Part shown: positions 1-9,003 of the stretch, one piece after another | Numbering within the stretch: the stretch's first letter is position 1 | How the letters are laid out: every line of letters starts with the position of its first letter | Origin: Pseudaquabacterium pictum | GTDB lineage: Bacteria > Pseudomonadota > Gammaproteobacteria > Burkholderiales > Burkholderiaceae_C | DNA: 64,000 nt | Assembly (NCBI RefSeq): GCF_005403045.1 | Contig: NZ_BJCL01000005.1 | Location: forward strand, 248,001 to 312,000 | Direction: 5' to 3' | Notes under the pieces: model-generated | Told to the model about the DNA's origin: nothing | Database searches by the model: none | The model's input: only the letters and a program-made list of their open reading frames with translations | Position numbers and translations under genes: made by a program

Positions 1-1607
1 GCGGCATGGAGCGGGTGCTGCTGGGCGTGAGCGCCGGCTACGGCAGCGCGCTGCGCTGGGTGCTGGGCCAGCGCTGGCTGGTGGTGCTGGTGATGCTGGC
101 CTCGGGCGCGGGCAGCTGGTGGCTGTTCATCAACACCAAGAGCGAGCTGGCGCCGATGGAGGACCGCGGCGTCATCTTCACCAACATCAGCGCGCCCGAT
201 GGGTCCACGCTGGAGTACACCGACCGCTACCTGCGCGTGGTCGAGAAGGCGGCGATGGACACGCCCGAGCTCGACCGCATCTTCATGTTCGCCGGCAACC
301 CGTCGGTGGCCCAGGGCGCCGTGATCATGCGCTCGGTCGACTGGTCCGAGCGCAGCAAGAGCACGCAGCAGATCGCCCGCGAGCTGCAACCCAAGCTGGC
401 CGGGCTGCCGGGCGTCACCGCCTTCCCGATCACCCCGCCCAGCCTGGGCCAGGGCTTCCGCGAGCGGCCGATCAACTATGTGATCGTCACCAGCGACAGC
501 TACGAGAACCTGTCGCGGGTGGCGCAGCAGTTCCTGGCCGAGATGGCCAAGAACCCCGGCTTCGTGCAGCCCGACACCGACCTGCGGCTGAACAAGCCCG
601 AGCTGTTCCTCGAGGTCGACCGCGACCGCGCGGCCGATGCCGGCGTGGCCGTCGACCAGGTGGCGCGCACGGTGGAGACCATGCTGGGTGGCCGCTCGGT
701 CACCCGCTACAAGCGCGATGCCGAGCAGTACGACGTGATCGTGCAGACCGAGACCCGCGGCCGCACCCGGCCCGAGGACATCGACAAGCTGTTCGTGCGC
801 GGCCGCAACGACGTGATGGTGCCGCTGTCCAGCCTGGTGAAGGTGCGTGAATCGGTGAGCCCGCGGGAGCTGAACCACTTCAACCAGCGCCGCTCGGTGT
901 CGATCACGTCCAACCTGGCGCCGGGCTATGCCCTGGGCGATGCGCTGAAGTTCATGGACGAGACGGCGGCCAAGGTGCTCAAGCCGGGCTACGCCACCGA
1001 GCTCAACGGTGTCTCGCGCGAGTACCGCGCGTCCAGCGGCGCGCTGGGCCTGGTCTTCGTGCTGGCGCTGCTGTTCATCTTCCTGGTGCTGGCGGCGCAG
1101 TTCGAGAGCTTCGTCGACCCGCTCATCATCCTGCTGTCGGTGCCGCTGTCGATGGTGGGTGCGCTGGGGGCGATGCAGCTGACCGGCGGCACGCTCAACG
1201 TCTACAGCCAGATCGGCCTGATCACGCTGGTGGGCCTGATCACCAAGCACGGCATCCTGATCGTCGAGTTCGCCAACCAGCTGCGCCAGCAGGGCCGCAG
1301 CACCTTCGAGGCGGTGGTCGAGGGTGCCAGCCTGCGGCTGCGGCCGATCCTGATGACCACCGGCGCGATGGTGCTGGGCGCGCTGCCGCTGGCCCTGGCC
1401 ACCGGCGCGGGTGCCGAAAGCCGCCAGCAGATCGGCTGGGTGATCGTGGGCGGCATGTCGGTGGGCACGCTGCTGACGATCTTCGTGGTCCCCACGGTCT
1501 ACACCCTGTTCGCCCGCCGCCGTGTGCCCGGCGAGATCACCACGGTCGAGCGCGACGACACGCCGCCCGTCCTGCACGCCGTGCCGACCCAGGCCGGCGC
1601 CGACTGA
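1..1607 (+). CDS. RND efflux transporter permease subunit, C-terminal half (5' truncated by window edge)
   Basis: This is the C-terminal half of an inner-membrane RND pump, which exports drugs or other small molecules by proton antiport together with a periplasmic adaptor and an outer-membrane channel. The reading frame is open from the first bases. The visible 535 codons begin at the first helix of the second half (LRWVLGQRW), continue through a large periplasmic loop and end with the helix bundle containing LITLVGLITKHGILIVEFAN and GASLRLRPILMTT, which are hallmark stretches of the HAE1/AcrB-MexB type. Full proteins are about 1030 residues, so roughly half lies upstream. The tail after the last helix is short and polar. 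Substrate cannot be told from this part. The gene ends 9 bp from the convergent moeA stop codon. Confidence 0.93.
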   Translation, partial: GMERVLLGVSAGYGSALRWVLGQRWLVVLVMLASGAGSWWLFINTKSELAPMEDRGVIFTNISAPDGSTLEYTDRYLRVVEKAAMDTPELDRIFMFAGNPSVAQGAVIMRSVDWSERSKSTQQIARELQPKLAGLPGVTAFPITPPSLGQGFRERPINYVIVTSDSYENLSRVAQQFLAEMAKNPGFVQPDTDLRLNKPELFLEVDRDRAADAGVAVDQVARTVETMLGGRSVTRYKRDAEQYDVIVQTETRGRTRPEDIDKLFVRGRNDVMVPLSSLVKVRESVSPRELNHFNQRRSVSITSNLAPGYALGDALKFMDETAAKVLKPGYATELNGVSREYRASSGALGLVFVLALLFIFLVLAAQFESFVDPLIILLSVPLSMVGALGAMQLTGGTLNVYSQIGLITLVGLITKHGILIVEFANQLRQQGRSTFEAVVEGASLRLRPILMTTGAMVLGALPLALATGAGAESRQQIGWVIVGGMSVGTLLTIFVVPTVYTLFARRRVPGEITTVERDDTPPVLHAVPTQAGAD

Positions 1608-1608
1608 A

Positions 1609-1633
1609 TCAACGGCCTAAATGAGGCCGTTGA
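1609..1633. terminator. Hairpin at the convergent RND/moeA gene ends
   Basis: TCAACGGCC (1609-1617) and GGCCGTTGA (1625-1633) form a perfect 9-bp stem with a 7-nt loop exactly between two convergent genes. The right arm and loop lie inside the last codons and stop codon of the minus-strand moeA. There is no following T-run on either strand, so intrinsic termination is uncertain. Confidence 0.45.
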
Positions 1634-2903
1634 AGGGGATCACGTCGACCAGGTCACCGGCGGCCACGCTGCCCTGGCCGTGGTGCAGCACCACCATGCC
1701 GTTGGCCTGGCTCATGCTGCGCAGGATGCCCGAGCCCTGGGCGCCGGTGATCTGCACCTGCCAGCGGCCGTCGGCCATCGGCGTCAGGATGCCGCGCTGG
1801 TACTCGGTGCGGCCCGGCTTCTTGCGCAGCGCCTCGGTGCTGACGGCGCGCAGCAGCGGCAGCGGCTGCGGCGTGGCGCCGCTCATCGCCAGCAGCGCAT
1901 CGCGCACGAAGGCGTAGAACGTCACCATCACCGCCACCGGGTTGCCGGGCAGGCCGAACAGCATGGCCGGCCTGGCCTGGCCGGGTGGCTGCAACCGGCC
2001 AATCGCCATCGGCCGGCCCGGCCGCATCGCGATCTTCCAGAACAGCACCTCGCCCAGCGCCTTCATCACCTGCTTGGTGTGGTCGGCCTCGCCGACGCTG
2101 ACGCCGCCCGAGGTGATCACCGCATCGGCGCTGGCCGCCGCCTGGGTGAAGGCCTCGCGCAGCGCATCCGGGTTGTCGGGCACCACACCCATGTCGACCA
2201 GATCGACGCCCAGGCGCTGCAGCATGCCCCACAGGGTGTAGCGATTGCTGTCGTAGACGCAGCCTTCGTCCAGCGGCTCGCCGATCGAGCGCAGTTCGTC
2301 GCCGGTGGAGAAGAAGGCCACCCGCAACCGGCGGAACACCGGCACCTCGGCCTGGCCCAGCGAGGCCAGCAGCCCCAGGTCGGCCGGCGTGAGGATGCGG
2401 CCGGCGGCCAGCGCCACCTCACCGCGGGCCAGGTCTTCGCCGGCCAGGCGGCGGTTGTCGCCGGCCGAAACCGTGCCGGCGGGGATGCAGACGCGGCCGT
2501 CGGCGGCCGGGCGGGTGAACTCCTGCGGCACCACCGTGTCCAGGCCGGCGGGCATCACCGCGCCGGTCATGATGCGCACGCCCTCGCCGGGCCCCACGGC
2601 GCCGCGGAACTGCTCGCCGGCCAGCGCGGTGCCGGCCACGGCCAGCAGGGTGTCGCCGTCGGCCGCCAGATCGGCGGCGCGCAGCGCATAGCCGTCCATC
2701 GCCGCGTTGTCGTGCGACGGCACATGGATGGGCGAGACGATGTCGCGCGCCAGCACCCGGCCCAGCGCGGCGCGGATGGCCAGGCTTTCCACCGCCTGCA
2801 CCCGCGGCACCAGGCGGGCGATGAAGTCCTGCGCCTGCGCCACCGGCAGGGCATTGGAGTCGTAGCCGGCCACGCAGGCGGCGATGTCGTCGAGCGATTG
2901 CAT
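1617..2903 (-). CDS. moeA: Molybdopterin molybdenumtransferase MoeA (copy 1)
   Basis: MoeA inserts molybdate into adenylated molybdopterin in the last step of molybdenum cofactor synthesis, in the cytoplasm. The 428-residue product has the family landmarks: ALGRVLARD and AMDGYA in the N-terminal part, STGDEL plus YDSNRY in the centre, SGGVSVGEADHTK around the molybdopterin-binding domain, and LPGNPVAVM. The ATG at 2903 starts the conserved N-terminus (MQSLDDIAACV). A longer open frame upstream overlaps moaA and was rejected. moaA ends 5 bp upstream, so the two are almost certainly co-transcribed. A second full-length MoeA is encoded at 18708-19964. Both keep the catalytic acidic motifs, so neither looks like a pseudogene. 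Confidence 0.95.
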   Translation of the reverse strand: MQSLDDIAACVAGYDSNALPVAQAQDFIARLVPRVQAVESLAIRAALGRVLARDIVSPIHVPSHDNAAMDGYALRAADLAADGDTLLAVAGTALAGEQFRGAVGPGEGVRIMTGAVMPAGLDTVVPQEFTRPAADGRVCIPAGTVSAGDNRRLAGEDLARGEVALAAGRILTPADLGLLASLGQAEVPVFRRLRVAFFSTGDELRSIGEPLDEGCVYDSNRYTLWGMLQRLGVDLVDMGVVPDNPDALREAFTQAAASADAVITSGGVSVGEADHTKQVMKALGEVLFWKIAMRPGRPMAIGRLQPPGQARPAMLFGLPGNPVAVMVTFYAFVRDALLAMSGATPQPLPLLRAVSTEALRKKPGRTEYQRGILTPMADGRWQVQITGAQGSGILRSMSQANGMVVLHHGQGSVAAGDLVDVIPFNGLI

Positions 2904-2908
2904 GGTGC

Positions 2909-4033
2909 TCACCCGCCGATGTAGTGCATCTCGACCCGGCGCTCGCCGCCGGCCGGTGCGGCGGGCTGGGCGGCGCGCAGCTCGGAATAGCGGTCGTCGC
3001 GCCCGGCCCACACCGCCGCCAGCGCGCTGGTGATGTCGGCATCGCTGGCGCCGCTGCGCAGCAGGGCGCGCAGGTCATGGCCGCGGGTGGCGAACAGGCA
3101 GAGGAACAGCTTGCCCTCGGTGGACAGGCGGGCGCGGTTGCAGTCGTGGCAGAAGGCCTGGGTCACGCTGCTGATCAGGCCGATCTCGCCGCGGCCATCG
3201 GCCCAGGCCCAGCGCTCGGCCGTCTCGCCGGGCACGGTGGGGTCCAGCGGGCGCAGCTCGCCCAGGGCCTGCAGGCGCTGCAGCACCGCCGCCGAGGGCA
3301 GCACCTCGTCCATGCGCCAGCCGTTGCTGGCGCCCACGTCCATGTACTCGATGAAGCGCAGCACGATGCGGCCGCCGAACTGGTCGCGGAAGTAGCGCGC
3401 CATCGGCAGGATTTCCTGGTCGTTGGTGCCGCGCTTGACCACCATGTTGACCTTGATCGGCCCCAGGCCGGCGGCATCGGCCGCGCGGATGCCGTCCAGC
3501 ACATCGGCCACCGGGAAGTCGACATCGTTCATGCGCCGGAAAGTGGCGTCGTCCAGCCCGTCCAGGCTGACCGTCACCCGCTGCAGGCCGGCTGCGTGCA
3601 GGGCGGCGGCCTTGCGTGCCAGCACCGAGCCGTTGGTGGTCAGCGTGATGTCCAGCCGGTCGCCGTCGGGCGTGCGCAGGTCGGCCAGCATCGCGATCAG
3701 CGCTTCCAGCCCCTTGCGCAGCAGCGGCTCGCCACCGGTCAGGCGGATCTTCTGCACGCCGTGGGCGACGAAGATCCGCGCCAGGCGGGTGATCTCCTCG
3801 AAGCTCAGCAGGCTGGTCTGCGGCAGGAAGACATAGTCCCGGTCGAAGATCTCCTTGGGCATGCAGTAGCTGCAGCGGAAGTTGCAGCGGTCGGTCACGG
3901 AGATGCGCAGGTCGCGCAATGGCCTGCCCAGTGCGTCGGCCAGCAGGCCGGTGGCCGGGATGGCCCGTGCGGGAATGGCCGGCACCGGTGCGGCATAGCG
4001 CAGGTCGGCCAGCGGGATGACGGTTTCGCCCAT
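2909..4033 (-). CDS. moaA: GTP 3',8-cyclase MoaA
   Basis: MoaA is a radical-SAM enzyme that converts GTP to the cyclic precursor processed by MoaC, the first committed step of molybdenum cofactor synthesis. In the 374-residue protein the N-terminal cluster motif CNFRCSYC (CxxxCxxC) follows LRISVTDR, the SAM-binding LTGGEPLLR is present, and the C-terminal second cluster motif is seen in [21 protein letters not shown]. The protein ends in Gly-Gly (YIGG), as is typical, because the tail helps catalysis. The N-terminus is about 30 residues longer than in E. coli. Order on the minus strand is NlpC/P60 gene, moaA, moeA. No moaC was seen in the window. Confidence 0.97.
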   Translation of the reverse strand: MGETVIPLADLRYAAPVPAIPARAIPATGLLADALGRPLRDLRISVTDRCNFRCSYCMPKEIFDRDYVFLPQTSLLSFEEITRLARIFVAHGVQKIRLTGGEPLLRKGLEALIAMLADLRTPDGDRLDITLTTNGSVLARKAAALHAAGLQRVTVSLDGLDDATFRRMNDVDFPVADVLDGIRAADAAGLGPIKVNMVVKRGTNDQEILPMARYFRDQFGGRIVLRFIEYMDVGASNGWRMDEVLPSAAVLQRLQALGELRPLDPTVPGETAERWAWADGRGEIGLISSVTQAFCHDCNRARLSTEGKLFLCLFATRGHDLRALLRSGASDADITSALAAVWAGRDDRYSELRAAQPAAPAGGERRVEMHYIGG

Positions 4034-4088
4034 GACCGCGGATTGTGCCGTGCAGCAGCGCGCCGGCGCGCCGTGCGGGTTCAGCGCC

Positions 4089-4736
4089 TCAGCGGGTGGT
4101 GGGCAGGGGCTGGGTGGCCACGCTCAGATCGGCGCGGCGCGCGCCGGTGAAGCGGCGGGCCCAGTAGGAATCGCGCATGTCCTCGATGCGCACCGCACCG
4201 CCGGCCCGGGGCGAGTGGATGAACTTGTCGTCACCCACGTAGATGCCCACATGCGAGAAGGTGCGCCGCATGGTGTTGAAGAACACCAGGTCGCCGGGCT
4301 TGAGCTCGGCGCGGTGGATGCTCAGCAGGCCGGCGCTGGTGGCCTGTTCGTCGGCGCGGCGCGGCAGCACCAGGCCGATGCTGTTCTCGAAGATGTGGCG
4401 GGTGAAGCCGCTGCAGTCGAAGCCCGACTGCTCGCTGTTGCCGCCCATGCGGTAGGGCACGCCGAGGAAGTTCATCGCCGTCATGACCAGGTCGGACGCG
4501 GTGTCGCGCACCGAGTTGCGCATGGTCTCCACCAACGCGGCCGAGCCCAGCGGGCGCAGCAGGCCACGTTCGCCCAGCAGGTTCATGATCGGGTCGGTCA
4601 GCCCGTTGGCGGCCGGTGCCGCCGCCGTGGCGGGCGCGGTCTCCGGCGCCGCCTGCACCCCGACGCCGCCCAGGGCCACGCCGATCGCAGCCAGAATGGC
4701 GCGCAGGCGGGCAGGGGCACGTGCAACGGGTGTCAT
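4089..4736 (-). CDS. Exported NlpC/P60 (C40) cell-wall hydrolase
   Basis: A 215-residue predicted periplasmic endopeptidase of the NlpC/P60 family, which cleaves peptide stems of peptidoglycan. The N-terminal 30 residues form a signal peptide (Arg-rich start, hydrophobic [17 protein letters not shown]). The catalytic domain covers roughly residues 80-195, with Cys108 in [11 protein letters not shown], His162 in [16 protein letters not shown] and a second His174. The ATG at 4736 was preferred to an in-frame GTG at 4754. It lies 55 bp upstream of moaA on the same strand, which may be read-through rather than a functional link. Confidence 0.88.
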   Translation of the reverse strand: MTPVARAPARLRAILAAIGVALGGVGVQAAPETAPATAAAPAANGLTDPIMNLLGERGLLRPLGSAALVETMRNSVRDTASDLVMTAMNFLGVPYRMGGNSEQSGFDCSGFTRHIFENSIGLVLPRRADEQATSAGLLSIHRAELKPGDLVFFNTMRRTFSHVGIYVGDDKFIHSPRAGGAVRIEDMRDSYWARRFTGARRADLSVATQPLPTTR

Positions 4737-4870
4737 CACCGCGGAGGATACCACCCGATCCGAGGGGGGCGGCCGCGTCGGTTGGCAGTCAGTGTGTCGT
4801 CAGTGCCAGGCCTTGCAATCATCGTCAAACCCGGCCGCCTAGCCGGACGGCAATCTGCAGGAGACAACCC

Positions 4871-6769
4871 ATGGCCCACTATCCCGACTTCCACCGCCGC
4901 TCCATCGACGACCGCGACGGCTTCTGGCGCGAGCAGGCCGCGCTGATCGACTGGGAAACCCCGTTCAGCCAGGTGTGCGCGTACAGCCGCCCGCCGTTTG
5001 CGCACTGGTTCGTCGGCGGCCGCACCAACCTGTGCCACAACGCGGTGGACCGCCATGCCGCCCAGCGGCCGGATGCGCCTGCGCTGATCTGGGTGTCGAC
5101 CGAGGTTGACCAGGAAGTGGTCTACAGCTTCCGCCAGCTGCAGCGCGAGGTCGAGCGCATGGCCGCCATCCTGCAGGATCTGGGCGTGAAGCAAGGTGAC
5201 CGGGTGCTGGTCTACATGCCGATGACGGCCGAGGCGGCGTTCACCATGCTGGCCTGCGCCCGCATCGGTGCCGTCCACTCGGTGGTGTTCGGCGGCTTCG
5301 CCAGCCACAGCCTGGCCACCCGCATCGACGATGCCGAGCCCACGGTCATCGTCAGCAGCGACGCGGGCAGCCGCGGCGGCAAGGTGGTGCCCTACAAGCC
5401 GCTGCTCGACGAGGCGATCACGCTGGCCAAGCACAAGCCCGCTGCGGTGCTGATGGTCGACCGCGGCCTGGCGCCGTTCAGCCGCGTGGCCGGGCGCGAT
5501 GCCGACTATGCCGAACTGCGCGCCAGGCACATCGACGCCCAGGTGCCCTGCGTCTGGCTGGAGTCCAGCGAACCCAGCTACACCCTCTACACCAGCGGCA
5601 CCACCGGCAAGCCCAAGGGGGTGCAGCGCGACACCGGCGGCTACTGCGTGGCCCTGGCCGCGTCGATGAAGCACATCTACATGGGCCAGCCGGGCGAGAC
5701 CTACTTCAGCACCAGCGACATCGGCTGGGTGGTGGGCCACAGCTACATCATCTACGGCCCGCTGATCGCCGGCATGGCCACGATCATGTACGAGGGCCTG
5801 CCCACCCGGCCCGATGCCGGCGTGTGGTGGAGCCTGGTGGAGAAGTACAAGGTCAGCGTGATGTTCAGCGCGCCCACCGCCGCCCGGGTGCTGAAGAAGC
5901 AGGACCCGGCTTTCCTGACCAGGTACAACCTGTCGAGCCTGAAGGCGTTGTTCCTGGCCGGCGAGCCGCTGGACGAGCCCACCGCCACCTGGATCTCGCA
6001 GGCCATCGGCAAGCCGATCATCGACAACTACTGGCAGACCGAGACCGGCTGGCCGATCCTGGCCATCTGCAACGGCGTGGAGCCCGCACCCACCAAGTTC
6101 GGCTCGCCCGGCAAGGCGGTGTACGGCTTCGATGTGCGGCTGATCGACGAGACCACCGCCGAGGAGATCACCGAGCCCGGCAAGAAGGGCGTGATCGCGG
6201 TGGAAGGCCCGCTGCCCCCGGGCTGCCTGCAGACCATCTGGCGCGACGACGAGCGCTATGTGAAGACCTACTGGCAGAGCATCCACAAGCGCACCATGTA
6301 CAGCACCTTCGACTGGGGCGTGAAGGATGCCGATGGCTACTTCTACATCCTGGGACGCACCGACGACGTCATCAACGTGGCCGGCCACCGCCTGGGCACG
6401 CGCGAGATCGAGGAAAGCATCTCCAGCCACCCCAACGTGGCCGAGGTGGCGGTGGTGGGCGTGGCCGACAACCTCAAGGGCCAGGTGGCGATGGCCTTCG
6501 CGGTGCTGAAGGACCCGGCGAGTGCCGCGTCGCCGGCCGACGCGCTGGCACTCGAGGGCGAGATCATGAAGCTGGTCGACAGCCAGCTGGGCGCGGTGGC
6601 ACGGCCGGCGCGGGTGCGCTTCGTCAGCGGCCTGCCCAAGACCCGCTCGGGCAAGCTGCTGCGGCGGGCCATCCAGGCGGTGTGCGAGCTGCGCGACCCG
6701 GGCGACCTGACGACCATCGAGGACCCCAGCGCCCTGCAGCAGATCCGGGAGCTGGTGACACCGGCCTGA
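4871..6769 (+). CDS. prpE: Propionate--CoA ligase PrpE
   Basis: A 632-residue acyl-CoA synthetase of the acetyl/propionyl-CoA class, which adenylates a short carboxylate and transfers it to CoA, feeding the methylcitrate cycle. The start MAHYPDFHRRSIDD and the FWREQA segment match PrpE. The P-loop is YTSGTTGKPKG (about residues 240-250), followed by STSDIGWVVGHSYI and NYWQTETGWPI. The catalytic lysine lies in KTRSGKLLRR (about residue 594). Length fits PrpE (about 630). A Shine-Dalgarno GGAG precedes the ATG by 8 nt. An open frame extends upstream but lacks homology. No other methylcitrate-cycle genes are nearby. Acetate or another short acid as main substrate cannot be excluded. Confidence 0.9.
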   Translation: MAHYPDFHRRSIDDRDGFWREQAALIDWETPFSQVCAYSRPPFAHWFVGGRTNLCHNAVDRHAAQRPDAPALIWVSTEVDQEVVYSFRQLQREVERMAAILQDLGVKQGDRVLVYMPMTAEAAFTMLACARIGAVHSVVFGGFASHSLATRIDDAEPTVIVSSDAGSRGGKVVPYKPLLDEAITLAKHKPAAVLMVDRGLAPFSRVAGRDADYAELRARHIDAQVPCVWLESSEPSYTLYTSGTTGKPKGVQRDTGGYCVALAASMKHIYMGQPGETYFSTSDIGWVVGHSYIIYGPLIAGMATIMYEGLPTRPDAGVWWSLVEKYKVSVMFSAPTAARVLKKQDPAFLTRYNLSSLKALFLAGEPLDEPTATWISQAIGKPIIDNYWQTETGWPILAICNGVEPAPTKFGSPGKAVYGFDVRLIDETTAEEITEPGKKGVIAVEGPLPPGCLQTIWRDDERYVKTYWQSIHKRTMYSTFDWGVKDADGYFYILGRTDDVINVAGHRLGTREIEESISSHPNVAEVAVVGVADNLKGQVAMAFAVLKDPASAASPADALALEGEIMKLVDSQLGAVARPARVRFVSGLPKTRSGKLLRRAIQAVCELRDPGDLTTIEDPSALQQIRELVTPA

Positions 6770-6891
6770 GTGGCGGCCACGGCCGTCCTTCGGCAGCTGG
6801 CGGCGTTTCGTCGCAGACGGCGCCGGACCGGGCAGGGCGCATGCAGAATCGGCCGCGCCGCGCCCCTGCGGTGTCTCTCCCGTTGCCGCCC

Positions 6892-8886
6892 ATGCACCCA
6901 CTGCCCCGCCTTGCCGGCCTCGCCGCCCTGCTGATCACCTTGAGCGGCGGCACGCAGGCCGCTGTGCCCGATGCACTGTCGGGCCCCGCCCCCGCGTGGC
7001 AGCCGGTGAACAGTCCGCAGGCTGTCAGCACCGCCTGCCAGCAGAACCTGGGCCAGGCCCGCGCGGCGCTCAAGCGGCTGCAGCGCCTGCCCGGCGATGC
7101 CCAGTGGTTGCGCGCGCAGGACAGCTTTGCCGCCCGGCTGGAAGACTGGGCCTACCGCCTGGCCTTCCTGGCCCATGTGCACCCCGACAAGGCGGTGCGC
7201 AGTGCCGCCGAGGCCTGCGAGCTGCGCTGGAATGGCTTCTTTTCCAGCCTGGCCCAGGATGCCGCGCTGTACCGTGCCGCCCGCCAGGTGCAGCCCGCCG
7301 ACGAGACCGATCGCCTGCTGCTGAAGAACCTGCTGCAGGACTTCGTCGATGCCGGCGTCAACCTGCCGAAGGCCCAACGCGCCCGCGCCAAGCAACTCAA
7401 TGACCGCATCGCCGAACTGGGCCAGCAGTTCGACCGCCACATCCGCGACGCGAATGTGCGCGTGCCCTTCACCGTGGCCGAGCTGCAGGGTGTGCCCGAG
7501 GCGGTGTGGAAGGACGCGAAGCGCGACGCCCAGGGCCGCGTGCAGCTGGGCGTGGACTACCCCACCTACGGCCCGCTGATGCAGCTGGCGGAATCAGCCA
7601 CCGCCCGCGAGCGCATGTGGCGCGCCAAGACCGACGAGGGCGGCGCGGCCAACCTCAAGCTGCTGGCCGAGATCACCCGGCTGCGCAAGGACTACGCCCA
7701 GTTGCTGGGCGCAGGCAGTTGGGCCGAGTTCGTCACCCGGCGGCGCATGGCCGAATCGCCCGCCAAGGCCGAGGCCTTCCTGGGTGAGGTGAAGGCCGCG
7801 GTGCAGGCGCGCGAGCTCAAGGAAATCGAAGAGCTGCGCCAGGCCAAGGCCGACCACCTGGGCCAGCCGCTGGCCCAGGTCAGGCTGGACCGCTGGGACG
7901 TGAGCTTCTACACCGAGCGGGTGCGCCAAGCCCGCTACAGCGTCGACCAGGAGGCCTTCCGACAGTACTTCCCGCCGCAGGAGAGCCTGCAGTTCACGCT
8001 GCGCCTGGTCGAGAAGCTGATGGGTGTGCGCTACCAGCGCGTGGAGGCCGCCGCCTGGCACCCGGAGGTGCAGACCTATGCGGTGACCGACGCGGCCACC
8101 GGCGCACCGCTGGGCTCGCTGTGGGTGGACCTGTACCCGCGCGAGGGCAAGTACAACCATGCCGCGGTGTGGGGTCTGCGCGGCGTGTCCACCGATCTGC
8201 AGCGCCAGCCGCAGGCGGCGCTGGTGGTCAACTTCGACCGCAAGGGCCTGACGCTGGACGAGCTGGAGACCCTGCTGCATGAGCTGGGCCATGCGGTGCA
8301 CAACAACCTCAGCCGCACCCGCCATGTGCAGCAGGCCGGCACCAATGTGCTGCGCGATTTTGTCGAAGCACCGTCGCAGATGCTGGAGGACTGGGTCTAC
8401 GACAAGCGTGTGCTGGCGCTGATGGCCGAGGTCTGCCCCAGCTGCAAGCCGGTGCCCGATGCGCTGCTGGACAAGGCGGTGGCGGCGCGCCGCTTCGGCC
8501 AGGGCGTGGCCGATTCGCGCCAGCACCTGTATGCCAGCTATGACCTGGCGTTGTACGGCCCCAGGCCGCAGGATCCCCTGGCCCTGTGGGCGCAGATGGA
8601 GGGCGCCACCCCGCTGGGCCATGTGGCCGGCACCATGTTCCCGGCCGGCTTCTCGCACATCGCCGGTGGCTACAGCGCCGGCTACTACGGCTACCTGTGG
8701 AGCAAGGTCGTGGCCAGCGACATGCGCACCGCCTTCGGCGCCGACAAGCTCGACGCCGCCGTGGGCCGCCGCTACCGCGACACCGTGCTGGCCCAGGGCA
8801 GCCAGCGGACGCCGCAGCAGCTGGTGAAGGACTTCCTGGGCCGCGACTTCAACGCCAAGGCCTTCTTCGACGACCTGGCGCGCTGA
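6892..8886 (+). CDS. Exported M3-family zinc oligopeptidase
   Basis: A 664-residue metallopeptidase of the M3 (thimet oligopeptidase/Dcp/OpdA) family, which degrades oligopeptides inside a closed channel. The zinc site is HELGHAVH (His463, Glu464, His467) with the third ligand Glu492 in FVEAPSQMLEDW. The ATG at 6892 gives a clear signal peptide (hydrophobic LAGLAALLITLSGGTQA), suggesting a periplasmic enzyme, whereas E. coli Dcp and OpdA lack such a peptide. An in-frame ATG at 6841 would add 17 residues and bury the signal, so it was rejected. Lysine and cysteine context (TACQQN near residue 45; EVCPSCKP near 520) suggests possible disulfides in the periplasm. It stands alone between prpE and the ligase gene. 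Confidence 0.88.
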   Translation: MHPLPRLAGLAALLITLSGGTQAAVPDALSGPAPAWQPVNSPQAVSTACQQNLGQARAALKRLQRLPGDAQWLRAQDSFAARLEDWAYRLAFLAHVHPDKAVRSAAEACELRWNGFFSSLAQDAALYRAARQVQPADETDRLLLKNLLQDFVDAGVNLPKAQRARAKQLNDRIAELGQQFDRHIRDANVRVPFTVAELQGVPEAVWKDAKRDAQGRVQLGVDYPTYGPLMQLAESATARERMWRAKTDEGGAANLKLLAEITRLRKDYAQLLGAGSWAEFVTRRRMAESPAKAEAFLGEVKAAVQARELKEIEELRQAKADHLGQPLAQVRLDRWDVSFYTERVRQARYSVDQEAFRQYFPPQESLQFTLRLVEKLMGVRYQRVEAAAWHPEVQTYAVTDAATGAPLGSLWVDLYPREGKYNHAAVWGLRGVSTDLQRQPQAALVVNFDRKGLTLDELETLLHELGHAVHNNLSRTRHVQQAGTNVLRDFVEAPSQMLEDWVYDKRVLALMAEVCPSCKPVPDALLDKAVAARRFGQGVADSRQHLYASYDLALYGPRPQDPLALWAQMEGATPLGHVAGTMFPAGFSHIAGGYSAGYYGYLWSKVVASDMRTAFGADKLDAAVGRRYRDTVLAQGSQRTPQQLVKDFLGRDFNAKAFFDDLAR

Positions 8887-9003
8887 CCCGGCCTGGCGGG
8901 TGCTTCCCCCTTCCGGGTGGCGCCTGCCCCGCCGCCGGTGGGATGGTTGCGGATAGCGTCTCTGCGCAGACTGGTGGCACTGCACCAACCGCCGGAGACC
9001 GCC

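Noticed and set aside
4800-4870. Possible sigma-54 promoter before prpE (sequence near TGCCAGGCCTTGCA)
   Set aside because: The GG and GC elements are not separated by the required 10 bp.
6841-6891. Upstream ATG as the start of the M3 peptidase
   Set aside because: It would put a basic, Pro-rich segment before the signal peptide.
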